In this document: piece after piece, positions 45,368 to 57,800 of the stretch
How positions within the stretch are numbered: the stretch's first letter is position 1
Layout: each line of letters opens with the position of its first letter
Program-made: the position numbers and the translations under genes
Notes under the pieces: generated by a model
Database searches by the model: none
Seen by the model: the letters and a program-made list of their open reading frames with translations, nothing else
Told to the model about the DNA's origin: nothing
From: Thamnocephalis sphaerospora
Taxonomy: Eukaryota; Zoopagomycota; Zoopagomycetes; Zoopagales; Sigmoideomycetaceae
Assembly: GCA_003614735.1 (NCBI GenBank)
Contig: KZ992435.1
Location: forward strand, 1-64,000
Reading direction: 5' to 3'
DNA length: 64,000 bases

Positions 45368-47208
45368 CTAAGCAGAAGTGATGACCTTTGGCGGGCCGCG
45401 ATAGACCGAGACGACGACCGCGCACCAGAGCACGCAGAGGAAGCGGAACCAGCGCCAGATAGCATGCAGGAAACCGCGCAGTAAGCTGAAAAAGCCGCTG
45501 TCATCCTGTTTGGAAAGCGCGGTGTTATCGCCAAAGGTGGCCTGGCCCACCGCGCCCACCAGGTCGTCCAGCAGGAAGCCGCCCGCGCCCATCGTCTCGC
45601 CATCCATACCCGCCCGCGCAGCACCGGCCAGCGCGTGGAACAGCGTATCGACACCGCTGGGACCAAGCGCCTCGGCCTCGCCATCGCCGTTCGGGTCGCC
45701 CGGGCCGCGGAACAGCACCATCTCAAACTCGTCCATCAGCGAGCGGCCGCGCTCAAACTCGTCCATAAGATTCTTGCCACGTCGGCGCAGACCCTCGGCG
45801 GTAAGGTCAGGCGAACGCGCGTGTACGACTGGCGCAAGCGACGGCGAAAAGTCGCCGCGCGCATAGCGCCGCTGTTCCTCAAGGGCGCGCTCAAGCTGCG
45901 CCAGGTGTGCTGACTGCTGCTCAAACTCCTCCTCAAGCTGGCCGTGCGCACGAATGCGCGTGCGCAGCTCGCTGTTCTCCTGGCGCACCTGCTTCAGCTC
46001 CTGCTGCGCATTGGTCAACCGCTCGCTGATGATGCGCTTAGTGGCTGCCAGCGCATCCCGAGACGCTTCCAGCTCCATCACGCGACGACGCAGTGTCTTT
46101 GGGTCCAAAACGTCCAAGTCGCTGTTCGCCTCCGAGCCTGAGCCATCTTGGTCACCGCCAAATGCGACGCTACCCGAAGTGCGTGTGCGGCGCATCCGCC
46201 GACCACCGCCTACCGCCGCGCTCTGAACCTGAATGGCCTTGCGCGCTGTGAGCTCGTCATCCAGCTCTTTGATGCGCTCATAGGCGGTATCCAGCTCGCG
46301 CCGAGTCGACGCCAACTCCTTTTCAGCCTGCTTGGCACGACGCGCTGACGCCTTGCGGGCCTTTTCAGCCTCGTTCTGCACCTGCTCTAGCCGTGCCTCC
46401 AACTCGGCATTCTTGCGCTCTAGCTCTTCGATTGCCTCCTGATCCGACATGTGCTGCGGATGCGGCTGCAGATGACGACCGGTGCTTGGTGTGCGTGCGC
46501 CATAGGCACGGCGCGGCGTGGGGCGTACAGGCGTACGACGCCCATAGTCCTCGTCCGATCCGGAAATGCGCTCCTCACCCATGACCGCAGCAGCAGCGGC
46601 AGCCGCCGGATCAAAAGGCCGAGAGGCAGGCGTACCAAGTGCCATTGACATGAGGCCGCTTGGCTGCGCAAGCGGCATCATTGGCGACACTGGCCGCACA
46701 TACTCGTCTGTTTCGGAGAGCGCGCCAAAGGACGGCGAACCGGCAATGTTGATATGCGGACCGTTGCGCAGTGGTGTGGGCGATCGGCGTGGCGTTCCCG
46801 CACGGCCGATCGACCGCTGGCGCGCCTGCTTGCCCAGTTCCTGGCAACGCTTGTTTAGCGTTTCGTTTTTTGTTACCAAATCGCGGCCCAGTTCCGCAGC
46901 CAACGTCAGTTCTAAAAACAACCTTGGGTTAGATCAGGGTGTATGCGCATATAGCCACCGCCTCATCGGTCATCTGACGTGTCCAGCTGCTTACCGCGTT
47001 CCCGCTCGCGGATCACGCCATATGCGTCGGCCAACATATTACGCATCTGATCCGCATTGAGAGACTTCCACTCGGCAGGCATGGCCTGTGGCGATACCGG
47101 GCGATCTAGCGAGGCCAGCACCTCATGCGTGTCAATCTTGTCCACTTCGGACGGTGAAGGGGTATCCTCAAAAGCCATGATGCCAGCTGTATCCTCGCCG
47201 TCGGTCAT
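45368..47208 (-). CDS. Tail-anchored coiled-coil protein with AAxxG (CC1-box-like) motif
   Basis: Two exons, 47208-46995 and 46911-45368, give 585 residues. After an acidic N-terminus (MTDGEDTAGIMAFED..) comes WKSLNADQMRNMLADAYGVI, then at the splice junction RERERELTLAAELGRDLVTK. A76-A-E-L-G80 inside a coiled coil resembles the CC1 box by which BICD/HAP1/TRAK/Spindly-type adaptors bind the dynein light intermediate chain. Residues about 90-220 are disordered with SP/TP sites and poly-Ala. Two further coiled coils follow at about 225-300 and 345-420. The C-terminus has a hydrophobic Trp-rich span (HAIWRWFRFLCVLWCAVVV) and a short lumenal tail. A membrane-bound dynein adaptor is a reasonable hypothesis, not shown. 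More 5' exons are possible. Confidence 0.75.
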
Positions 47209-49495
47209 ACTTGCATACACAAGATCTACAAGACAGTCGGTTAGTCGAGCGTTAAGCGACAAGGGACGCATAGCACGAATGAGATGGTGTCGCAATATGC
47301 TAAACGCACGCAATTAAGACGACGACGACGACGACACTAACAGTAAAGTGAAACTGGTCGTCAAAGTAACGAGTGAGCGGGTTTAAACGTCGGCAGCAGC
47401 GGCCGCACAAGTGGAATGGCAGACGAGATGTACAAAAGTGTCGGTCTGCTCAGCGTAAGCGTCAAGATGTAAAGCGGAATGTGACTGGCGCCGCCGTACG
47501 TTGGGGGCAAACGAGAGTTTGTCGTTGAGAGAGAGAGAAGAGTCGAGACGGGGCATACCACAAACGCAAACTCCCGAGTGAGCGGAAGCGCATAACCCAC
47601 CTATGCGGTCAGCGGCCAAACACGCGCTAGCCAGCGACAGTTAGGCAAAAGAGGCAATATCAGCAGGGGGCAGCGAGAAGCGGCGTGAAAGCGTAGCCGC
47701 AGTCAAGACCGAGTGACGATAGTGTGTCCGCAGTGAGGACGACAAGCGTAACAGGCAGCAGCACACGCTGGAGCGCAAGACCGAAAGAGAAAGGACAAGC
47801 AAGCACGGCGATACGCTGGCGAACATGCGAAACGGCAAAAGCGTCCACAGCAAGCAACGACGGCCGCGTGCGGAAGCGACCACAACACGCTGACCGCCTG
47901 CTCTCGCTCCACACACGCGCGCACCAAGCAGCGCCTGACAAGCAAGCACCGGTGGTACAGAGCGGTCAGGCGGTGGCTCCGGGTGCCGTTAAAGGACAGT
48001 GCGAATGCTGGCTGGCAAGCGCCAGCAACTTGGGGATTCGCGCGTTTCAGCATGGCGTCACTGGCGCAGGCCGTTGATGCGCTGAGCGGTGATTGAAATA
48101 CAACACTTACACTTGGGTGGAGAAGCGGCAGACGCCACAAGAAAGCGTTAATAGGCGGCAGTAGCAACAACAATAACAATCACCACAACAAAAAACAGCA
48201 GTGAGCGCGCTAGGTTAAAGCCTGCACTGTGCTGGCCGTGGCGTAGAGAAAAGCGTACGTGGATAGGTGTGGGTGGGTGTGGGTGAGTGAGGGACAGGCA
48301 GAAAGAGGAGCAGAGGTAGCATCGCGGCCCAGTGGCTTTGTACCGCCGCCATCGATCAGTGTGTGTGTGTGTGTATGTGTGTGCGTGTCGCTGTTCGCTA
48401 TCACGCGCCGACCGCTCCAGCGAGGCCAAGCACGATGCTGACGCCATGGCTGCGACCGAGCTGGCCGTCAGACGTGGTCCGCGCGCACACCCCTGCACAT
48501 ACCGAGTGCATTGTCGCGGTGGTGATAGGCACGCATGGCGTCGGGTGCTGCGATCGCGCTGGCCAGGCGCTCCATGACATGCAAACATCGTCAGCGTAGC
48601 AGCGACGATGGTGTGTGCGGCACGATAAGCCCGCGCACAACATGGCCACGAGCAGTGCTATCGCCACAGATGGCTCTGGTGCTGCACGGGCGCATGCTTC
48701 TTCGGCGCGCGCTTTCACATGTCAGCGCGTGCCTCATACCCTTGGCCGGCAGCAGCGATGGCGGCGGCGGTGGCGCAGACGACAACAAGCGATCGCGTCC
48801 TAGCGGCGGACCTACCGTCCGCTTTGGCATGGCAATATGGGACACAGGTGCAACCGCGTGCTGGACTGGCCATGAAGGCCGATTACGGCTCGCTCGTACG
48901 TGGCGTGTACACCGTTGGTGCGGGGAACCTAGTCGTCTATCATCAGCATTGAGTACGTTCAACTGTCGGTCTAAAGGCAGGTCCAAAAGCAGGCTTGCAG
49001 CAGGCCTGTGGCCACAAGCTGATTGGCTGCGGCGGCAAGGGTAGTGTCATGGGCGCTGTGCGGCGTGCGTCACACCGTTGGTCCTGAGCAAATAAGCACA
49101 GCTGGGTCAGCCGTTCCCAGACGGGTCACCAGCTCCGCCTGCGAACGGGAAGCGCGCACTGGGTTGCTCCGCTGCCGAACTTCTTGCCAGCATGCTCGTC
49201 GTCTTTCCCCGCACGCGCGTGGGTGTGAACTGGCCAGTGTAGGACGTATTGGGACGCGTCGGCTGGCAAGTTGCCGGCTGTGCATCACTCCCCAAGAACA
49301 CGCTTCCCCGTCTTACTGTCCACGTCTTTTATCTTCGCCACCACCGCCATCGCCGCCGCCCGTACCTTGTCGCTTCTCTTTCCCTTTGTCAGCCGCCTGG
49401 TCTTTCTGCGCCTTCCATTCCGTGTCTATATCTTTTCACTCGCGTGTGGCCCAATCTAAGCGCCCTTTTGTCGTCGCCCCACCCTACGCGCAAAC
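47209..49495. other. Long divergent intergenic region with microsatellites
   Basis: About 2.3 kb between the coiled-coil gene (minus) and the acyl-CoA synthetase (plus). Contains (GAC)n at 47318-47336, a GA-rich stretch near 47530, a (GT)n/(GTAT) run at 48359-48388, and a CT-rich tract at about 49300-49450 just before the synthetase. Frames of up to 170 codons are of biased composition with no domain. Confidence 0.5.
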
Positions 49496-51691
49496 ATGAG
49501 CCAGGCCAAGATTGACCTCAAGCATCAGACGGTGCCGGTTCCCGGTAGTGCCCGACCAGGCCAGACTGGTAGGTGTCGCTGCAAGACAAAGGCGTGAACG
49601 CCAGCTACGCGCCGCTTACCAGCGTTGCTCGTAGCCGTCTATCGTAGCAAGCGTGCTGGTGTCACGGCTAGTCTTTTGGTGGACGACGGCACAGGCGTCA
49701 CCACCTGCTACGACAACTTTTTGCATACGGTTGAGCGCTATGGCACTCAGCCAGCGTTTGGCTATCGTCCGTATGATCGCCTAAAGCGCGAGCACGGACC
49801 CTATGTCTGGGAGTCCTACAACCAGGTGGCCAAGCGCATCGAGGACTTTGGCGCCGGTCTGACCCACCTGTACGCCGAAACAGGCGCGGATCAGACCGCC
49901 AGCCCAGTGCCGTCGGGGCAGCGGGCCTTTGGCATCTACGCCGTCAATCGGCCCGAGTGGCTGATTGGCGAGTTGGGTGCCCACCGCCAGCGGCTCTTTT
50001 CGGTGGCTCTTTACGATACGCTTGGTCCCGAGACCATCGAGTTCATCATGAACCACTCTGAGGTGCCAGTGCTGCTGCTGAGCGCCGACAAGATCCCCAC
50101 CATTCTCAAGCTGCGCGAGCGCCTGCCGCTGCTGCGCGCCATCGTGTCCATGGATCCGCTGGACACCAATGCTGATATGGTGCCGCCGCCGACCCCCGCC
50201 GGGCCGCTGCCGGGCAGCATGCCAGTGTCGGGCGAGGTGCTGCGCAGCTGGGCGGCCGAAAAGGGCATCAAGCTGGTGGACTTTGCCGAGGTGGAGCAGG
50301 CCGGTCGCGAGCGCCCGGTGCCGCCGCAGCTGCCGTCGCATGCGGATCTGGCCAACATCTGCTACACGTCCGGCACCACCGGCAACCCCAAGGGTGCGAT
50401 ACTTACGCACCGCAACCTGATTGCCGCTATGTTGGGCGTGCAGGAGGCGCTATCACCTCGCAATGACGACTGCCACATCTCGTACCTGCCGCTGGCACAC
50501 GTTTTTGAGCGCGTGTCGATCATCTCCATGATCCACAACGGTGTAGCCATTGGCTTCTACCGCGGTGACACGGCGACGCTGCTCGACGACATTGCCGCAC
50601 TGCGCCCCACGGTGTTCATCACTGTGCCGCGCCTGCTCAACCGCGTGTACGACAAGCTGACGGCCGCCACCATCCACGCGCCTGGCCTTGTGGGTGCGAT
50701 GGCCCGCCGCGGTATCGCCTCCAAGCTGCAGCGTCTTGCGCAGAACCAAGGCGTCACGCATCCGCTCTGGGATCGCCTACTGTTCAACAAGATCCGCCAG
50801 GTGCTGGGCGGCCGGGTCCGCCTTATTCTCACCGGCAGCGCCCCCATTGGCGGCGACGTGCTTTCCTTCCTGCGCGTCGCATTCTGCTGCGACATCTACG
50901 AGGGCTATGGCCAAACGGAGAACGCGGCCGGCGCCTGCATCACGCAGGCGGGCGAGTATCTGCCCAACCACGTCGGCGTGCCGACCAAGTGCGGCGAAGT
51001 CAAGCTCGTGGACATTCCGGAGATGAACTACTTCTCGACCGATAAGCAGCCGCGTGGCGAGCTTTGCCTGCGTGGGCCGCACATTTTTGCCGGCTATCTC
51101 AAGGACCCGGAGAAGACGCGCGAGGCGCTGGACGAGGATGGCTGGCTGCACACTGGCGACGTTGGCCGTCTCAACCCCAACGGAACCTTCTCCATCATCG
51201 ACCGCAAGAAGAACATCTTCAAGCTGGCACAGGGCGAGTACGTGGCCCCGGAGAAGATTGAAAACATCTACGTCACGCATCCGAGCATCGCGCAGGTGTT
51301 TGTGCACGGTGACTCTCTACAGTCGCAGCTCGTCTCGGTGGTAGTTCCGGACCCGGAGACATTCCCGCAGTGGGCGTCCGAGAAGCTGGGCCGCACCATC
51401 ACGCCTGCCGACACTCCGCGCGTGTGCAGCGAGGAGCTGGCACTGCGCGAACGCCTGCTCGACGAGCTGAACCAGATTGGCCGCAATGCAGGCCTGCACG
51501 GCTTTGAGCAGACGCGCAACGTGCGCTTTGACATTGTGCCCTTCAGCGTGGAGAACAACCTGCTGACGCCGACCTTCAAGCTCAAGCGCATGGAGTGCCG
51601 CGAGTACTATCGCGCTCAGATTGACGAGATGTACGAGGAGCTGGCAAACGGCACGGCACCCTCGCCTGCCGCGACCAAGGCCAAACTCTAA
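49496..51691 (+). CDS. Long-chain acyl-CoA synthetase, probably peroxisomal
   Basis: Two exons, 49496-49568 and 49635-51691, give 709 residues. It carries the complete AMP-binding/acyl-CoA synthetase set: YTSGTTGNPKGAILTHRNL, the SYLPLAHVFER family motif, RLILTGSAPIGGDVLSFLR, YEGYGQTENAAGAC, GWLHTGDVGRLNPNGTFSII and DRKKNIFKLAQGEYVAPEKI. It activates fatty acids with ATP and CoA. The last three residues are A-K-L, an acceptable PTS1 peroxisomal import signal, pointing to a Faa2- or LACS6/7-type enzyme that feeds beta-oxidation. No membrane span or mitochondrial presequence is seen. The first exon encodes only 24 residues (MSQAKIDLKHQTVPVPGS..). Activity is near certain, the peroxisomal site is inferred from the tripeptide. 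Confidence 0.94.
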
Positions 51692-52059
51692 TCGACTGGC
51701 TCTTGCTACTGTGTGTGCGTTCGTTTATGCAACTTTCACTCCCACATTCGTCCCACCCGTCATAATGAACGACAGTTATCGCTAAGGCGTGTCCATTGCT
51801 TGGTCCAACCTGTGCTTCCCCGCTCAACTGTTATTGTGGCGGCTAGACCGCATCAAATCCACCCGCTGTTGAATACAGATATCAACGCGCACATAGACGA
51901 CATAGGCTGGGCGCAGCTAGGCCTGCTTGTAGGGCAATCATTTGCAAAAAGCGAAACCATGGCTATTCTGTAATACAAAAGCAAAATCAACGCTGTCGTC
52001 GTCGTTGTTGTTGTTGTTACTCCTGGCAAACAGCGAGTGGGTTAGCAATGTCCCTGCCA
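51692..52059. other. Convergent intergenic region with GTC/GTT run
   Basis: 3' flanks of the synthetase and the next minus-strand gene. A GTC then GTT triplet run occupies about 51995-52018. No gene was seen. Confidence 0.5.
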
Positions 52060-53571
52060 TCACCGGCAGGCAGTAGCTTTACGTACAAGCAAATATGCAT
52101 AGCGCCGATTGAGCTTCTCGTTGTGCCAGAATGTACGGTCATTCAATGCTTCGTCGGATGCCCGCTGGCGCAGATGTGACGACGATCGAACCGACGGACT
52201 GCTAGAAGAAGAGGGTGTGCGTAGCCGCAGCTCACCTGCATGCGCTGCACCCTGCTGCTGCTCGCCCATCAGAGAAATCATATCTCCGTAGGCAAATTGT
52301 TGCCGGCGTTCCTCACGTAGTGAGTCCAGACTGACAGAGTGCTGGAGACGCGGCCGAAGTGGCGCTGAGTTTGGACACTGTTCACGCTGACGAAGATCCA
52401 GCACGCCAGCCGAGTTGTCGCTTGACCAGCCCTCCATTCCCGCCTGCTGGTGCTCCGATGCCACCTGGCGCAGTTCATCTGGTGGTAGCCATGACATTCG
52501 CAACTGAGCGTGGGCCAATACGGAGGAGGGTACAGGCGCAGCAACGAGCTCATGAAGCACCGTGTCCTCCTCAATCAGCCTACCTTTCCAACAGAGCCTG
52601 TCCTGCTGCATAAAACGACTAATCATACTTTCACACGCCACTGGACGCTCGCCTGCTGCCAAGACGCCGGCATCCATGTCAGACTTGCGCGCAGCCACTT
52701 TGTCCGCCTGCAGCTCAGCATCGTCGTTCAGGCTGACGCCAGGCATGTCGGTATCTGCAGCTTCTTCTTCATCCAAGTTGATGGTAAACATATCGGCACT
52801 TGCACTTTCACGGTTGTCCATGGAACACTCCTGTAAAATAATGCCGGATGCATTTGGCGGATCATTGCAGGGCATCCATTGAATCTTACTTGCCTGGGAT
52901 TGTCGTGGCATGTGAGATCGCTGCGGCACCGAAACGAGAAACGGCGCTAGCAGGGCGGCGTCTGCAGCACCGCGCATTAAGCCGGGCCGTCCAGCAGACG
53001 ACATGTTACAAGCTTCTTGCTGCTCGTGTTCATCGTCTGAAGCGTGTTTGTGCATGTATACCTGCTCTTCCGCCGACACTTTCTTGGTAACATGCAGCGT
53101 GCCGTGCGATGCATTGTTGTGTGCAGACGATGCGCCATGAAAGCATGGCGAGGGCGTCGGGCGCCGTTCAAGCTCGGCAATCCGCGCGTTCTGCTGCTGC
53201 ATCTGCATGGTGATTTGCTGCATCTCCTCCTGAATCCGACTTATGTACTGGCGCATTTCGTCAGACATTTTCTTTGATTCGACGCGCGAGGAATCCAGCG
53301 CCTGCTGTAGCTGGCACAGCTTCCTTGTAACTGATGGCGAGTCAGCACGGCTTTCTCTTAGCGACCGCCGCGTCGCCACGGCCACAGCCAAGCTGCGATC
53401 CAGCGCTTCAGCCGTCCTCGTCGGCGACATCAGCACCGAGGTGGAGGGTGACGACGACCAAGCGCTCGCCGACGCTGTGTCTACAGCATTGGTGTCCGCG
53501 TGGCTGCGCAGACTCCCCGTAGATGTGCACTTGCGTACACGACCACGCTGCCTACCAAGACCAGGGCGCAT
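52060..53571 (-). CDS. Hypothetical protein with central coiled coil
   Basis: A single open frame of 503 residues, not recognised. It starts MRPGLGRQRGRVRK with a basic, Ser-rich disordered region. A coiled coil follows at about 85-137 (SRVESKKMSDEMRQYISRIQ, then a Met/Gln-rich stretch MQQITMQMQQQN). After that come long acidic and Ser/Gln-rich segments. An isolated compact block near SRFMQQDRLCWKGRLIEED may be structured. The C-terminal 40 residues are basic (NDRTFWHNEKLNRRYAYLL) and look conserved. There is no membrane span or targeting signal. Coding status is supported mainly by length and consistent composition in one frame. Confidence 0.55.
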   Translation of the reverse strand: MRPGLGRQRGRVRKCTSTGSLRSHADTNAVDTASASAWSSSPSTSVLMSPTRTAEALDRSLAVAVATRRSLRESRADSPSVTRKLCQLQQALDSSRVESKKMSDEMRQYISRIQEEMQQITMQMQQQNARIAELERRPTPSPCFHGASSAHNNASHGTLHVTKKVSAEEQVYMHKHASDDEHEQQEACNMSSAGRPGLMRGAADAALLAPFLVSVPQRSHMPRQSQASKIQWMPCNDPPNASGIILQECSMDNRESASADMFTINLDEEEAADTDMPGVSLNDDAELQADKVAARKSDMDAGVLAAGERPVACESMISRFMQQDRLCWKGRLIEEDTVLHELVAAPVPSSVLAHAQLRMSWLPPDELRQVASEHQQAGMEGWSSDNSAGVLDLRQREQCPNSAPLRPRLQHSVSLDSLREERRQQFAYGDMISLMGEQQQGAAHAGELRLRTPSSSSSPSVRSSSHLRQRASDEALNDRTFWHNEKLNRRYAYLLVRKATACR

Positions 53572-54837
53572 TATCCAATTGAGACCGTTTGGCTAGTGGA
53601 TACACACGTGCATAGGCAGCCTGAATATGCACACAACGCACTTGCTAGATTAAAAGCGACCCAGACTTTGTACGGGAAAGGAAGGCAACCACAACGAAGC
53701 GAAGTGGCGTGGCTGGAGTGCGGTCAGCACAGCGTAGCTCTGCAATAAGTATCAAGGCGCCGATGATTGATTCGTGCAGGCATGCCTTGTGCGCGCAGCC
53801 GTTTGTTATCTGGACATTGGCAGCTGCTAGTGCCGATCACATTATTTGTTGACACCCCTTTACGGCTACAGCGGCACTCGCTGCTGGCCGACACTCCAGC
53901 AAACGACGGCGCCGCGCAAATCCACCGCCGTGTCGCGGTTGCTTAGCAAGCGCTTCCTTAAACTTTGGTGCTTAGCGTATATCAACAAAGGGAGAGTAGC
54001 TGCCCCTGTCTTTTGCCTACAAAACCAGACATATCTCGCAAAGCACAGCAGCGTGACCTGCCCATAGCATCGAGGGCAAGCCGCAAGCCAAAACCCAGAT
54101 GATAATAAGCTGCACACAGCGCAGCTGGAGTTTGGTGCGTCCGCCGACGGTGTACCAAACGAAAATCACGGGCTTGGATGCGCGGATACCGGGAATAGCT
54201 GACCACGCGGGGTGGGAATACATCCACGACTACGTCACAGTGCCAGCACAGCGCGCACACGCACTGGTATCAGCGCACCCACCTTACTTTATCGGCCAAA
54301 GATACGCTGCATGGCATCATGAGGCTCACGAAACACTCAGCACGACTAGCGGCCATCTACCGTGCGCGCTAAGACTATTCAATATGCACCCGCGATATGA
54401 AGCCCTGAGCGCCAAGTCCCTGCAGCCTAGCCGACAGGGGCAGATCAGCTGTTTGCCGACAAGGGGCAATGTCAATGTGCAGCAGGAGACCACTACGCCA
54501 TGGCGTGCTACGTACAATGCGCTCGGCCGTGTGTAGCATCGTCATGACCACAAGCTCCCACAGTGATTTTGCGTCGAAGCCACTTTTGAACCGGTGAAAT
54601 CACTTCCGGTGGCCGGTGATTCGCTAGATTGGATAAGGCTGCAAGGAAACGTTGGTGTGCGCTTGGCCGGTCAATCAGCCAGCCGATCAACCAGTCCTGT
54701 ACATAATACGGTCGCTTGACTCGAACAACTGCACTCGTCAATTCGCAAAATACCAGCATTCGCGTGATTCAATGCACTATCTACTATAGCACAGTCCCTC
54801 GATACACCCAAGCAAGTGTCGGACGCCCCATTGCAGC
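53572..54837. other. Intergenic; one unassigned frame
   Basis: A 145-codon plus-strand frame at 54099-54536 (with YIHDYVTVPAQRAHAL) has no recognisable domain and no clear splice partners. It could be a small gene or a remnant, but I cannot support it. The rest likely holds promoters of the two divergent neighbours. Confidence 0.4.
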
Positions 54838-57800
54838 ATGGACTCTGGCATAGGAACTGAGCGGCCGGCCGAGGAGCATAGTCGTCAACCGCGGCCGCGT
54901 GATGTGGAGGAGGGTCAATCATCGGCAGGGGCAAGACAGCCACCATCTCACGGCACAGCGTCCGGCAGCCAGAATGGCAGCTCGGATAACAACGATAGAG
55001 CGGGTTCAGAAGATGTCGATGAGTGGCTTGCCTCGTCGGGCGAGGACGATGCCTTAGCAAGCCCGGGTGAAGTGTCCGATATAGGTACCCCTGGTCGCCA
55101 ACGGCTAGAACAAGTGGGAACGGAGACATCGTTAAGATTTCCACCGCACATCTTGCAGACGGACCCGGACACTGGCCTTGATCGTGACGAAGTGCATGCG
55201 CGGCTCAAGAATTATGGACGCAATGAGCTGACCAAGGAAAAGACCAATTACTTTATGACGTTTGTGATGGCGTTTTACGGGCCAATTCAGTTCATGATCG
55301 AGTTCGCCGCGCTTCTAGCCGCGGGCCTGCAAGAGTGGATAGAGTTTGGGCTTATCTGCGCGCTCCTTCTCATCAACGCCACCGTTGGTTTCATTCAGGA
55401 CTACCAAGCGGGATCTACTATCGCAGAGCTCCAGAAAACACTCGCCATGCACGCTAATGTTATCCGCAACGGGGAAAAACAAGAAATCGAAGCGCGGAAC
55501 CTGGTACCGGGTAAGCTGGCAGGGTGCGCTGTGTATTTATACGAGCGGCAAGGCTAATTTCACACGCAGGTGACATCATCCACCTTGCTGAGGGCGACAT
55601 CATACCTGCGGACGGTAAACTGGTCGGTGACGACGATATCAACATGCAGGTAGATCAGTCGACTATAACTGGCGAATCTATGGCTGCACGAAAGCATGCT
55701 GGCGACACCGTCTACTCCAGTAAGCCTGCCGGTGCATTCCATCCGCCCTACACGACTAATCATGCGTGCAGGCTCGGTGGTGAAGCATGGCTCGGCCCGC
55801 GTAGTCGTTACCGCCACGGGCGACCACACATTTGTAGGCAAATCCGCCAAGCTGGTGCGGGGTGCGCAGCCCCGGAGCAACTTTCAGAAAGTGATTAGAC
55901 GCATTGGCTTTTTTCTGATCCAGCTCAACATGTTTGCGCTGTTTGCCGTGCTGATAAGCGTGTTTTACCGCGGACTAGACGTTGTGCAGTATTTGCGCTG
56001 GGTGCTAGTGGTTACCGTTTCTACAATGCCCATTGCGCTGCCGGTAAGTAATCCTAGGTGCAGCTGTGCAGTCTACATTGCACTAGATAACGCTGCTCTT
56101 CAGGCGGTAACTACCACCACCATGGCCGTCGGCGCGCAAATGCTTGCCCGCAAAAAGGCTATAGTGTCACGTCTGACGGCAATAGAGTAAGTGTACTGCG
56201 GTGCAAGGAGTTCCGAGTACGCGACATCAATTACTTACACGCGGTAAAGAGCCCTAGCCGGCGTTGACGTGTTATGTAGCGACAAGACGGGAACGCTTAC
56301 GCGCAATAAGCTTACTGTGCATGACCCGTATGTGATGAGCGGAAGCTCTTCCGAAGAGCTCATGCGTGTGGCTGTGCTAGCTTCGGTGCGGACCAGAAAG
56401 GGCGCCGACGCCATCGACAAGGCAATCATAAAGGCAACACGTCGAAAACACCCGGACACCTGGTCATCCGTTCTGCGCCACAAGGTATGCAGTTGCAGTG
56501 GCATTGCTGTTCTCCTGCGCTGACGCTAACTGCACAGACGGAAGAATTTCGGCCGTTCAATCCGGTTGATAAGTATGTATACTCACGTGCGCGCTCACCG
56601 GACGGCGACGAGATCAGCTGCGTTAAAGGCGCGCCCCAAGCAGTCCAGCAACTTGTGGAGGAAAACACTGGCGAACTATCGGCAAAGCAGAAACAGGCTT
56701 ATGACGAAGCAATCAATGAGTTTGCAAGTCGCGGGTACGCACGCCCCTAGTCGCTTCACTTTGCAGCGGATGGCTTATCGAGACGCCTTTACACTAGATT
56801 CCGGTCACTTGGCGTGGCATGCAAGACTGGCGACGCGCCTTGGAAAGTACGACATCTGCAATCCATCGGCACATTTATACTACAGCGTACTCACCGTACC
56901 ATATGCAGATACTAGGCGTCATTTCCCTGTATGACCCGCCTCGCCATGACACCAAAGAAACCATTGAGAAAGCGCAAAGCCTGGGCCTAAGCATCAAGGC
57001 AAGTGTACATGTCGGCGCTGCTCCACTTTGCATAGAATGCTTACAGCTCTGGCGTAGATGCTGACGGGCGATCAAGTAGCTATTGCCAAGGATCTTGCCC
57101 AGCAGCTGAGTCTCGGTGACCATATCTACGACTCCAAACGCCTAGGCCTCGGCACTATCTCGGAAGGATTGGAGGGCAGTACGCTGAATGACTTTGTGGA
57201 GGAAGCGGACGGGTGGGTGACCCGAATGATGTCGTGTAGCTGGAAAGGTGCCTGCTAATCATCGCCGCACGAACTTGTTAGATTTGGCCAGGTCTACCCT
57301 GAGCATAAATATCAGGTTGTGCAGATTCTACAGCAGCGCAATCACCTAGTAGCCATGACTGGTAAGCCATTGCGCCCTGTGCTTGTAGAGCATCACGCTT
57401 ATAAGCTCCGCCTGTATCGCGACAACACATAGGCGACGGTGTCAATGATGCGCCGTCGCTGAAAAAAGCCGACGTTGGCATTGCTGTGGAAGGCGCCACC
57501 GACGCGGCACGCTCGGCCAGCGACATTGTGTTTCTTGCGCCCGGTCTTAGTGCCATCATTGATGCGCTGATTCTCAGTCGGCGGATCTTTCATCGCATGC
57601 ACGGCTATTCAGAGTATCGCATTGCGCTGTCAATTCACCTGCTTTTATGTAAGCGCAAGCGTGCGCACCGCAGTGCCGTGTTTTTTCTGGCAACTTACGG
57701 TGTTGTTGTCGGTCCTATACTGTTCAGATATCACGCTAAGCATCCTCATCTTTGGCTACGCTATTAATGGGGAACTAGTAGTGTTTCTGGCCATCTTCTC

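Noticed and set aside
48359-48388. Possible CRISPR-like or satellite array
   Set aside because: It is a simple GT-rich microsatellite without spacers; no CRISPR, insertion sequence or transposon ends were seen in the window.
57649-57673. 25-nt intron in the ATPase gene
   Set aside because: Too short to splice and gives a poor match; the longer intron to 57727 restores the expected [14 protein letters not shown] helix.
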